Source: a virus | DNA: 41,852 nt | Strand: one strand, 5' to 3' | IMG/VR virus record: IMGVR_UViG_3300025674_000097 | Span: 1-41,852 of that record | In this document: piece after piece, positions 16,092-24,544 of the stretch | How positions within the stretch are numbered: the stretch's first letter is position 1 | Layout: each line of letters opens with the position of its first letter | Position numbers and translations under genes: made by a program | Notes under the pieces: model-generated | The model's database searches: none | The model's input: the letters and a program-made list of their open reading frames with translations, nothing else | What the model was told of the DNA's origin: nothing

Positions 16092-19000
16092 TTGGCTGAT
16101 CAGAATTTTAGAGTAAAGCGCGGTCTAGAAATTGGCGTAGGTGGCACTGTATTACTTGCAGAAAGTGGTGGTAATATTGGTATTAATAGTGTTTCTCCAA
16201 CATCTACGGTTGATATTGTTGGAAATGTAAAAATTGATGGTGATTTAACTGTAGGTGATGTTTCTTTTTCTGATGGAGCTTTAAATAGTTTAAATGTTAC
16301 TGGTTTATCAACATTTAATGATGATGTAACGTTTACTGAAGGAGTAAATAATATTGGGATTGGAACTACAAATCCCTTACAATATATTCAAATTGGAACT
16401 GCAAATACTTTAGGTGTTAATTCGAATGGTGATGTTTTAGTAATAACATCTGATCTTAGTGTTGGTATTGGAACTACAAACCCAACAGCAAAATTGGATG
16501 TTGATGGTGATGTTGATATTAGCGAAAGTGTTGATATTGGTAGTAATTTAAGTGTTTCTGGAATTTCTACTTTAGGAGTTACTACTGCTACAGATTTAAC
16601 AGCGCAGCAAATTAATGTTTCTGGAGCCTCAACTTTAGGAACAGTTCAAGTTTCTTCTGGTATTATTACTGCAACATCTGGTGTTGTAACTTATTATGGT
16701 GATGGAAGTTTCTTAACAGGTGTTGCTGCTGCAGTATTTACTTTAGATGATGATGAGAATTTGCAAGCAGGAACTGGTGCTGGAGGAACTTATAGCGCTG
16801 CATCTGGTAGTGCTTGTTGCAATGTTTCAATTGGATATTCTGCAAACTATTGTATCACTCCAAATGCTACTGGGGATAATAATATATTCTTAGGATCTAA
16901 GTCTGGATTCCTTGGGAATGGAGAGAGTAGTGGAATTGGAACTGATAATATTTTTGTTGGAAGATGTGCTGGATATTATACAGAAAATGGCTCTGATTTC
17001 CAGAATATTGCTATTGGTGCAGAAGCTGGATACTGTTTAAGGTGTAGTAGTATTGAGAGTGGAAATTGTAATGTATATATTGGTGTTTGTGCTGGTAGAC
17101 TGAGCCATACTGATAGTAATGTTGCTATTGGATATAAAGCTGGTTGTCAAGCATGTCCTGCTAATGGAGGAGCAAATGTTTTCTTAGGTGGACATGCTGG
17201 TGAAAACCATGGAACTAATACTTTAAGTATTTTTATTGGATGTGATGCAGGATGTAATACACAATGTTGCACTAATAATGGTTACTTTATTGGTTATAAA
17301 GCAGGACGTAATGCTTGTAAAGTTAGTGAAAGCACTTTTATAGGGTGTTACGCTGGATCAGAATCCCTTTGTCAAAGAGGTTCAATTTTTATTGGTAATG
17401 CTACTGGTGGTGATGCTAACTATGGGGCTTGTAATATATTTTTGGGAAACGAGTCTGGAAGACAAACTACATGCTCAGACTTCAACATCTATGTGGGTCA
17501 ACAGTCTGGATGTAATGATTGTTATGGTTGTTATAATACATTCCTTGGTTATATTGCAGGAAGAGATCATGGTCTCAATAGCACAACTGGTGGAAACTTT
17601 AATAACTTTCTTGGATATGGGGCTGGTCATAAATCATGTATTGCTTGTAATAATAACTGGATAGGATGTGAAGCGGGTGCTTATGCTAGATGCGGACATT
17701 ATAATAACTTCTTTGGAAATGCTGCTGGATATAGTGGAACTAACTCCAAATATAATAATATATTTGGTGATCAAGCAGGTCGCAATTTAGGAGCTTCTTG
17801 TTATAATATTTTTATGGGTCAATGTGCTGGTTATGGTGATTCCAACATAGGTAACAATAGTTTTTATAGTAATATTGCCATAGGTTGTAAGGCTGGATTT
17901 AATCTTTCAGATAGTTTTGATAATATTTTTCTCGGTAGGTGTGCTGGATTTTCTAATACTTCTGGGGAAAGAAATGTTGCTATAGGAGAATGTGCTCTTG
18001 CTACAAATACTTGCAATGTAGGAAATATTACTATTGGATATGAATCTGGATTCTGCTTAGCAAATAAATTAGGCAATGATGCAAATACTATAATTGGTTA
18101 TTCTGCAGTTTCGAATCCTAATGCTTCGAATGGATGTGTTAGCTACTCAACAGTTATTGGTTATCTTGCTGGTAGCAATTTAGGTTGTGCAAAAGAATCT
18201 ACTATAATTGGTTTCTGTGCAGGAATTACTGCTTGCACATGCAAATCTGTTATGATTGGATGTCTTGCTGGTAGCGATTCTCGCGGACAAGAGAATGTAA
18301 TGTTAGGTTCTCTTGCTGGTTGTGCAAATTGTGGCAGTTATAATATTTTATTTGGTAAGCAGGCGGGAGCACTTTTACAATCATCTTCTTGCCATAATGT
18401 AGCTATTGGATACTTAGCAGGTATTTGTTGTGGTGGTGATTGTAATGTTTTACTTGGTAAAGAAGCAGGATTTTGTAATAAAACTGATCATAATGTTGCA
18501 ATTGGTGCTTTAGCACTTTATGGAGGATCTGGTGGGGTTACTGGAACTCATAACATAGCGATTGGTGAAAGTGCAGGATTTCGCAACACCTCTGGAGCTT
18601 ATAATAATTTCTTTGGTAAAAGTGCTGGACACAATAACATTACTGGAAGTTATAATAACTTCTTTGGAACACTGGCAGGGTGCTGCAACGATAGTGGAAA
18701 TCATAATAACTTCTTTGGTTCTTACGCAGGTCTATGCAACACCACTGGGTGTTATAATAACTTCCTTGGGCGTTATGCAGGAGTCAGCAACACCACTGGA
18801 TTTGATAATAACTTCATTGGTAATCAAGCAGGACGCTCCAATTCCACTGGATGTTATAATAACTTCATTGGTCGTTATGCAGGATGCGACAACAGCACTG
18901 GATCTTTGAATAACTTCATTGGTCAAAGAGCAGGAAGATGCAACACCATTGGAGGTAATAATAACTTCATTGGTAATCAAGCAGGATGCTCCAACACCAC

Positions 19001-22000
19001 TGGATGTCATAATACCTTCATTGGTAATCAAGCAGGAAATCTCAACCAAACTAATAGTCACTCAATCGCTATTGGTAAGGAAGCAGGATTTTGGAACCAA
19101 GGCGACAATAATATTTACTTAGGTGAATGCGCCGGTAAAAGCTCCAGTAGATCTGCTTGCACTACTGGATCCAATAACGTAGCAATAGGTAAGAGTTCTG
19201 GTGCAAATATTACTACTGGAATTGTTAATAACTTCATTGGTTTATATGCAGGATACTGCAACACCACTGGATGTTCTAATAATTTCTTTGGTCGTTGTGC
19301 AGGATTTCGCAACACCACTGGAGATTATAATACCTTCATTGGTGGTGAAGCAGGATTTGGCAACACCACTGGAGGTTTTAATAACTTCATAGGTCAAAGA
19401 GCAGGATACTGCAACACCACTGGAGGTTCAAATAACTTCATTGGTGCTAATGCAGGATACTGCAACACCACTGGAAGTCAAAATAACTTCATTGGTTCTC
19501 AAGTAGGAAAATTCAACACTACTGGAAGTTTTAATACCTTCTTAGGTCATAGAGCAGGATGCAATAACACCACTGGAAGTAATAATAACTTCATTGGTCA
19601 ATGTGCAGCATACTGCAACGAAACCAATAGCAACTCAATCGCCATTGGTTGTCAAGCAGGATTCTGGAACCGAGGTGACAATAATATTTACTTAGGTGAA
19701 AACGCTGGTAGGAGCTTAACTAGAACTGCTAACACTACTGGAACTGATAACGTAGCAATAGGTAAGAGTTCTGGTGCAAATATTACTACTGGAGGTTGTA
19801 ATACCTTCATTGGTCAATGTGCAGGATACTATAACACCAGTGGATGTTATAATAACTTCATTGGTTGTGGTGCAGGAAAATGCAACACCACTGGATCTCT
19901 TAATAACTTCATAGGTCTATGTGCAGGAGGAAGCAACGACACTGGATGTAATAATAACTTCTTTGGAACTAATGCAGGAAAAACCAACGACAGTGGAAGT
20001 AATAATAACTTCTTTGGTAGTCAAGCAGGATTCTGCAACAGTATTGGATGTAATAATAACTTCATTGGAAACCAAGCAGGACAAAACAATGACACTGGAA
20101 GTAATAATAACTTCTTTGGTCAACTAGCAGGATTCTCCAACACCACTGGATGTTATAATAACTTCTTTGGTCGAAATGCAGGAAGATCCAACACCACTGG
20201 AAGTGATAATAACTTCTTTGGTAATCAAACAGGATACAACAACACCTCTGGAGGTTGTAATACCTTCATTGGATCATGTGCAGGATACTGCAACACCACT
20301 GGATGTTATAATAACTTCTTTGGTGATAATGCAGGAAGATTTAATATCAGTGGATGTTATAATAACTTCTTTGGTAATCAAGCAGGATACTGTAACCAAA
20401 CCAATAGCAACTCAATCGCCATTGGTAATGAAGCAGGATACTGGAACCGAGGTGACAACAATATTTACTTAGGTGAAAACGCTGGTAGAAGCTCCAGTAG
20501 ATCTGATTACACTACTGGATCCAATAACGTAGCGATAGGTAAGAGTTCTGGTGCAAATATTACCACTGCATATCATAATATCTTTATTGGTCGATGTGCA
20601 GGATACTCCAACACCACTGGAAATTATAATAACTTCTTAGGTCGAAATGCAGGAAGATGCAACACCATTGGAGGTAATAATAACTTCTTAGGTGACTATG
20701 CAGGATCCTCCAATATCACTGGAGGTTATAATAACTTCTTAGGTAATCAAGCAGGAACAAATAACGAAAGTGGATCTTATAATAACTTCTTTGGTTTATT
20801 TGCAGGATATTGCAACACCACTGGATCTTGTAATAACTTCATTGGCTATCTATCAGGATTCTCTAACACCACTGGATCCCATAATAACTTCTTAGGTTTC
20901 TGTGCAGGATATGAGAACAGAACTGGATGTCATAATACCTTCATTGGTTGTCGAGCAGGAAGTATAAACACCACTGGATCCCATAATAACTTCCTTGGTT
21001 TATTTGCAGGATACTGCAACACTGATGGAAATTATAATAACTTCTTTGGTAATAGTGCAGGATACTGCAATACCGGAGATAATAATAACTTCATTGGTTC
21101 TTCTGCAGGTCTATGCAACACCACTGGATCTTGTAATAACTTCTTTGGTAATCGTGCAGGATGCGACAACACTACTGGATGTTATAATAACTTCATTGGT
21201 AGTTGTGCAGGAAGAAACAACACCACTGGATGTTATAATAACTTTTTAGGTCGAGACGCAGGATACAGCAACACTACTGGATGTTATAATAACTTCATTG
21301 GTTTTTCTGCAGGATACTGCAACACCACTGGAGATAAAAATAACTTTATTGGTGATGGAGCAGGAAGATTCACCACCACTGGATCTTGTAATAACTTCTT
21401 TGGTGCGTGTGCAGGATACAAGAGCTGCTTGGGAAATGCTAATAACTTCTTTGGTAATAAAGCAGGATTCTACAATAATGGAGATTATAATAACTTCATT
21501 GGATATTTTGCAGGATTATGCAACACCTCTGGATGTTATAATAACTTCTTTGGTTATCAAGCAGGATGCAACAACACCACTGGATGTGGTAATATCTTCA
21601 TTGGTCGAAATGCAGGAGAGGACAATTGCACTGGAAATTTAAACGTTGTTATTGGTGCAAGAAATCTTCCTATTATAAATGGAAGTAATCAATTAGCAAT
21701 TGGTGCTGGATCCACTAATTGGATTACTGGTGATAGTTCTTATGATGTTACAATGCCAGGAAATCTTTCTGCTCTTTCTGTAACATCAACTTCTGATAGA
21801 AGTAAGAAGAAGAACATTAGACCAATTGAAAATGCATCCGAACTTGTGAAGCAACTTGAAGGTGTTAGATTTGATTGGGTAGATAATGATAAACCATCAA
21901 TTGGATTGGTTGCACAAGACGTTGAACAAATCATTCCAGAAGTTGTAAATACTGCAAGTGATGGAACAAAATCAGTATCTTATGGAAATTTGGTTGGATT

Positions 22001-22055
22001 GTTGGTTGAAGCAATCAAGGATCTGCAAAATCAAGTTAACGAACTGAGAGGTTGA
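16092..22055 (+). CDS. Giant tail fibre with 17-residue repeats and S74 self-cleaving chaperone domain (1987 aa)
   Basis: Translation probably starts at TTG 16092: the N-terminus reads (M)ADQNFRVKRGLEIGVGG, a docking sequence typical of cyanophage fibres, no in-frame ATG lies nearby, and AGGGGAT precedes at good spacing. Two or three GIGTTNP segments follow (to about residue 170). Irregular Cys-rich FLG/AIG-x-x-AG repeats run from about 235 to 820. A near-perfect array of 51 units of 16-17 residues with three inserted 55-residue blocks covers about 821-1850. The C-terminal 88 residues are a peptidase S74 intramolecular chaperone with Ser at about 1901 in Ser-Asp-Arg-Ser-Lys-Lys, keeping the Ser and the Lys five residues on that carry out self-cleavage. 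It should trimerise, cleave itself and give a very long, repetitive, Asn-, Gly- and Cys-rich shaft. Confidence 0.88.
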   Translation: MADQNFRVKRGLEIGVGGTVLLAESGGNIGINSVSPTSTVDIVGNVKIDGDLTVGDVSFSDGALNSLNVTGLSTFNDDVTFTEGVNNIGIGTTNPLQYIQIGTANTLGVNSNGDVLVITSDLSVGIGTTNPTAKLDVDGDVDISESVDIGSNLSVSGISTLGVTTATDLTAQQINVSGASTLGTVQVSSGIITATSGVVTYYGDGSFLTGVAAAVFTLDDDENLQAGTGAGGTYSAASGSACCNVSIGYSANYCITPNATGDNNIFLGSKSGFLGNGESSGIGTDNIFVGRCAGYYTENGSDFQNIAIGAEAGYCLRCSSIESGNCNVYIGVCAGRLSHTDSNVAIGYKAGCQACPANGGANVFLGGHAGENHGTNTLSIFIGCDAGCNTQCCTNNGYFIGYKAGRNACKVSESTFIGCYAGSESLCQRGSIFIGNATGGDANYGACNIFLGNESGRQTTCSDFNIYVGQQSGCNDCYGCYNTFLGYIAGRDHGLNSTTGGNFNNFLGYGAGHKSCIACNNNWIGCEAGAYARCGHYNNFFGNAAGYSGTNSKYNNIFGDQAGRNLGASCYNIFMGQCAGYGDSNIGNNSFYSNIAIGCKAGFNLSDSFDNIFLGRCAGFSNTSGERNVAIGECALATNTCNVGNITIGYESGFCLANKLGNDANTIIGYSAVSNPNASNGCVSYSTVIGYLAGSNLGCAKESTIIGFCAGITACTCKSVMIGCLAGSDSRGQENVMLGSLAGCANCGSYNILFGKQAGALLQSSSCHNVAIGYLAGICCGGDCNVLLGKEAGFCNKTDHNVAIGALALYGGSGGVTGTHNIAIGESAGFRNTSGAYNNFFGKSAGHNNITGSYNNFFGTLAGCCNDSGNHNNFFGSYAGLCNTTGCYNNFLGRYAGVSNTTGFDNNFIGNQAGRSNSTGCYNNFIGRYAGCDNSTGSLNNFIGQRAGRCNTIGGNNNFIGNQAGCSNTTGCHNTFIGNQAGNLNQTNSHSIAIGKEAGFWNQGDNNIYLGECAGKSSSRSACTTGSNNVAIGKSSGANITTGIVNNFIGLYAGYCNTTGCSNNFFGRCAGFRNTTGDYNTFIGGEAGFGNTTGGFNNFIGQRAGYCNTTGGSNNFIGANAGYCNTTGSQNNFIGSQVGKFNTTGSFNTFLGHRAGCNNTTGSNNNFIGQCAAYCNETNSNSIAIGCQAGFWNRGDNNIYLGENAGRSLTRTANTTGTDNVAIGKSSGANITTGGCNTFIGQCAGYYNTSGCYNNFIGCGAGKCNTTGSLNNFIGLCAGGSNDTGCNNNFFGTNAGKTNDSGSNNNFFGSQAGFCNSIGCNNNFIGNQAGQNNDTGSNNNFFGQLAGFSNTTGCYNNFFGRNAGRSNTTGSDNNFFGNQTGYNNTSGGCNTFIGSCAGYCNTTGCYNNFFGDNAGRFNISGCYNNFFGNQAGYCNQTNSNSIAIGNEAGYWNRGDNNIYLGENAGRSSSRSDYTTGSNNVAIGKSSGANITTAYHNIFIGRCAGYSNTTGNYNNFLGRNAGRCNTIGGNNNFLGDYAGSSNITGGYNNFLGNQAGTNNESGSYNNFFGLFAGYCNTTGSCNNFIGYLSGFSNTTGSHNNFLGFCAGYENRTGCHNTFIGCRAGSINTTGSHNNFLGLFAGYCNTDGNYNNFFGNSAGYCNTGDNNNFIGSSAGLCNTTGSCNNFFGNRAGCDNTTGCYNNFIGSCAGRNNTTGCYNNFLGRDAGYSNTTGCYNNFIGFSAGYCNTTGDKNNFIGDGAGRFTTTGSCNNFFGACAGYKSCLGNANNFFGNKAGFYNNGDYNNFIGYFAGLCNTSGCYNNFFGYQAGCNNTTGCGNIFIGRNAGEDNCTGNLNVVIGARNLPIINGSNQLAIGAGSTNWITGDSSYDVTMPGNLSALSVTSTSDRSKKKNIRPIENASELVKQLEGVRFDWVDNDKPSIGLVAQDVEQIIPEVVNTASDGTKSVSYGNLVGLLVEAIKDLQNQVNELRG
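18552..21641 (+). repeat. 3090-bp array of 51-bp repeats (51 units plus three 165-bp blocks)
   Basis: The unit encodes NN-F-[IFL]-G-x-x-AG-x-x-NTTG-x-x and is also conserved in DNA (a core like aacttcattggt, then gcaggat, then aacaccactgga). Reading the translation, I count 10 units, a 55-residue block starting SIAIG, 8 units, a second such block, 12 units, a third block, then 21 units. Forty-nine units are 17 residues and two are 16. The total is 1030 residues, which matches the span exactly. The block starts (ctcaatcgc at 19061, 19634 and 20411) are 573 and 777 bases apart, a difference of exactly four units. Confidence 0.92.
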
Positions 22056-22059
22056 AAAA

Positions 22060-23298
22060 ATGACTTTTAAAGTTGGAGTTACAACTGTTATTGATTATGG
22101 AACTTATGTTCATGAGTCTTTTTCTAGAGTTGGAGTTGGAACTACTGAGAATAAAAAAATACTTGCTTCTGATGGTGCTGCTAATGATTTTTTTGGATAC
22201 TCAGTCGCAGTAGGATCCGGTAGGATCGTTGCTGGTGCTTATGGTCATAATGTTGGTTCTAATGCTGATCAAGGATCAGCATACATCTTTGATCTTAATG
22301 GTAACCAATTAGGAATTATTACTGCTTCTGATGGTGCTGCTGATGATCAATTTGGATTCTCAGTCGCAGTAGGAAACGGTAGAATCGTTATTGGTGCTCG
22401 TAATGATGATATTGGTTCTAATCTTAATCAAGGATCAGCATACATCTTTGACCTTGATGGCAATCAATTAGGAATTATTACTGCTTCTAATGGTGCTGCT
22501 GATGATCGTTTTGGATCGTCAGTTGCAGTAGGATGTGGTAGGATCGTTGTTGGTGCTTATCTTGATGATGTTGGTTCTAATGTTAATCAGGGATCGGCAT
22601 ACGTCTTTGATCTTGATGGTAATCAATTAGGAATTATTACTGCTTCTGATGGTGCTAATGGTGATTCTTTTGGATATTCAGTTGCAGTAGGAAATGGAAG
22701 AATTGTTGTTGGTGCTCCTTTTCATGAGGTTGGTTCTAATAATAATCAAGGATCAGCATACATCTTTGACCTAAATGGTAATCAATTAGGAATTATTACT
22801 GCTTCTGATGGTGCTGCTGATGATCAATTTGGATTCTCAGTTGCATTAGGAAGCGGTAGGATCGTTGTTAGCTCTCCTTTTAATGATATTGGATCTAATA
22901 ATAATCAAGGATCAGCATACATCTTTGACCTAAATGGTAATCAATTAGGAATTATTACTGCTTCTGATGGTGCTGCTAATGATAATTTTGGAAGATCAGT
23001 TGCAGTAGGATCCAGTAAGATCGTTGTTGGTGCTTATGCTGATGATGATAATGGTGGTGCATCTGGATCAGCATACATTTATGATCTAGATGGAACCAAT
23101 GAAGTTAAAATAACTGCTTCTGATGGTGCTGCTGTTGACTGGTTTGGATACTCAGTTGCAGCAGGATCTGGTAGGATCGTTGTTGGTGCTTCTCGTGATG
23201 ATGACAATGGTAATGAATCTGGATCAGCATACATTTTTAATTTACCACAAGATCAAAGTTCATATTTTGATGAGATCTTGGAAACCTATAAATACTAG
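22060..23298 (+). CDS. Seven-bladed FG-GAP beta-propeller protein, copy 1 (412 aa)
   Basis: The body consists of seven tandem repeats of about 53 residues with the consensus ITASDGAADDQFG-x-SVAVG, then GRIVVGA, then GSAYIFDL. Phe-Gly and Gly-Ala in each unit are the hallmark of integrin-type FG-GAP repeats, and seven units would close a seven-bladed propeller. Asp-rich loops (such as DDDNG) may bind calcium. The N-terminus MTFKVGVTTVIDYG resembles the docking peptide MAIKVAGTTVI of the 608-aa fibre at 30044, so the protein could attach to a fibre. It begins five bases after the giant fibre gene and two near-identical relatives follow. A host-binding adhesin role is inferred. Confidence 0.85.
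   Translation: MTFKVGVTTVIDYGTYVHESFSRVGVGTTENKKILASDGAANDFFGYSVAVGSGRIVAGAYGHNVGSNADQGSAYIFDLNGNQLGIITASDGAADDQFGFSVAVGNGRIVIGARNDDIGSNLNQGSAYIFDLDGNQLGIITASNGAADDRFGSSVAVGCGRIVVGAYLDDVGSNVNQGSAYVFDLDGNQLGIITASDGANGDSFGYSVAVGNGRIVVGAPFHEVGSNNNQGSAYIFDLNGNQLGIITASDGAADDQFGFSVALGSGRIVVSSPFNDIGSNNNQGSAYIFDLNGNQLGIITASDGAANDNFGRSVAVGSSKIVVGAYADDDNGGASGSAYIYDLDGTNEVKITASDGAAVDWFGYSVAAGSGRIVVGASRDDDNGNESGSAYIFNLPQDQSSYFDEILETYKY
23287..23294 (+). promoter_or_regulatory. Perfect late-promoter box TATAAATA
   Basis: TATAAATA overlaps the last codons of propeller copy 1 and lies 17 bases before the ATG of copy 2, so copies 2 and 3 may be expressed separately from copy 1. Confidence 0.55.
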
Positions 23299-23311
23299 AA
23301 AAATGTGAAGT

Positions 23312-24541
23312 ATGTCTTTTGCATTTAAAACGAATAATAGTATTATCGTTGATAACAATTCTTTTTTTATAGGAACAACTGGGTTTAGTACGAATATCTA
23401 TTCTTCTGAGGTTGGCATTATAACTGCTTCTGATGGTGCTGCTGGGGATGATTTTGGAGCCTCAGTTGCAGTAGGATCCGGTAAGATCGTTGTTGGTGCT
23501 CGTAATGATGTTGTTGGTTCTAATGCTGATCAAGGATCAGCATACATTTATGATATCAATGCTGGTATTGGAACTACTGAGAATAAAAAAATACTTGCTT
23601 CTGATGGTGCTGCTAATGATCATTTTGGAGACTCAGTTGCAGCAGGATCCGGTAGGATCGTTGTTGGTGCTTCTCAAAATAATAATCAAGGATCAGCATA
23701 CATCTTTGATCTTAATGGCAATCAACTAGGAATTATTACTGCTTCTGATGTTGCTGCTGGTGGTGAATTTGGATACTCAGTTGCAGTAGGATCCGGTAGG
23801 ATCGTTGTTGGAGCTCCTTCTGATGATGTTGGTTCTAATAATGCTCAAGGATCAGCATACATCTTTGACCTTAATGGTAATCAACTAGGAATTATTACTG
23901 CTTCTGATGGTGCTGCTGGTGATTTTTTTGGATTCTCAGTTGCAGTAGGATCCGGTAGGATCGTTGTTGGTGCTATTGCTGATGATGTTGGTTCTAATGT
24001 TGCTCAAGGATCAGCATACATCTTTGACCTAAATGGTAACCAATTAGGAATTATTACTGCTTCTGATGGTAGTGCTACAGATCTTTTTGGAAACTCAGTC
24101 GCAGTGGGATGTGGTAGGATCGTTGTTGGTGCTTATAGTCATGATGTTGGTTCTAATGGTAATCAGGGATCAGCATACATCTTTGACCTAAATGGTAATC
24201 AATTAGGAATTATTACTGCTTCTGATGGTAATCCTGGTGATAATTTTGGAATCTCAGTTGCAGTAGGAAACGGTAGAATCGTTGTTGGTGCTCGTTATGA
24301 TGATATTGGTTCTAATAATAATCAAGGATCAGCATACATCTTTGATCTTGATGGCAATCAACTAGGAATTATTACTGCTTCTAATGGTGCTGCTAGTGAT
24401 TATTTTGGACAATCAGTCGCAGTAGGATCCGGTAAAATTGTTGTTGGTTCTAGAGATGTTGCAGTTAATACTCAAGGATCAGCTTACATTTATGATACTC
24501 CAAAACAAACACATTTTTTAGATCAACTAGATGGGAGATAA
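23312..24541 (+). CDS. Seven-bladed FG-GAP beta-propeller protein, copy 2 (409 aa)
   Basis: Seven FG-GAP repeats again fill the protein after a different N-terminus (MSFAFKTNNSIIVDNNSFFI). Nearly all blades are of the type ending QGSAYIFDLNGNQLGI with loops containing Gly-Ser-Asn. Between blades 1 and 2 lies NAGIGTTENKKI, the same segment that precedes blade 1 in copy 1, which places the copies in a shifted register. The DNA similarity to copies 1 and 3 is high, so recombination between them is likely. A perfect late box lies 17 bases upstream. The role is the same as for copy 1: probably an alternative or additional adhesin head. Confidence 0.84.
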   Translation: MSFAFKTNNSIIVDNNSFFIGTTGFSTNIYSSEVGIITASDGAAGDDFGASVAVGSGKIVVGARNDVVGSNADQGSAYIYDINAGIGTTENKKILASDGAANDHFGDSVAAGSGRIVVGASQNNNQGSAYIFDLNGNQLGIITASDVAAGGEFGYSVAVGSGRIVVGAPSDDVGSNNAQGSAYIFDLNGNQLGIITASDGAAGDFFGFSVAVGSGRIVVGAIADDVGSNVAQGSAYIFDLNGNQLGIITASDGSATDLFGNSVAVGCGRIVVGAYSHDVGSNGNQGSAYIFDLNGNQLGIITASDGNPGDNFGISVAVGNGRIVVGARYDDIGSNNNQGSAYIFDLDGNQLGIITASNGAASDYFGQSVAVGSGKIVVGSRDVAVNTQGSAYIYDTPKQTHFLDQLDGR

Positions 24542-24544
24542 TAA

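Noticed and set aside
18552-21641. Regular 51-bp spacing suggesting a CRISPR-like array
   Set aside because: The whole stretch is coding, the units are similar over their full length without alternating repeats and unique spacers, and no cas genes are present.
18510-21642. Several repetitive frames on both strands (Ile-Ile-Thr-Ser-Leu type) over the fibre array
   Set aside because: They follow from reading the 51-bp repeat in other frames; the main frame is open for 1987 codons and gives a coherent fibre with an S74 end.
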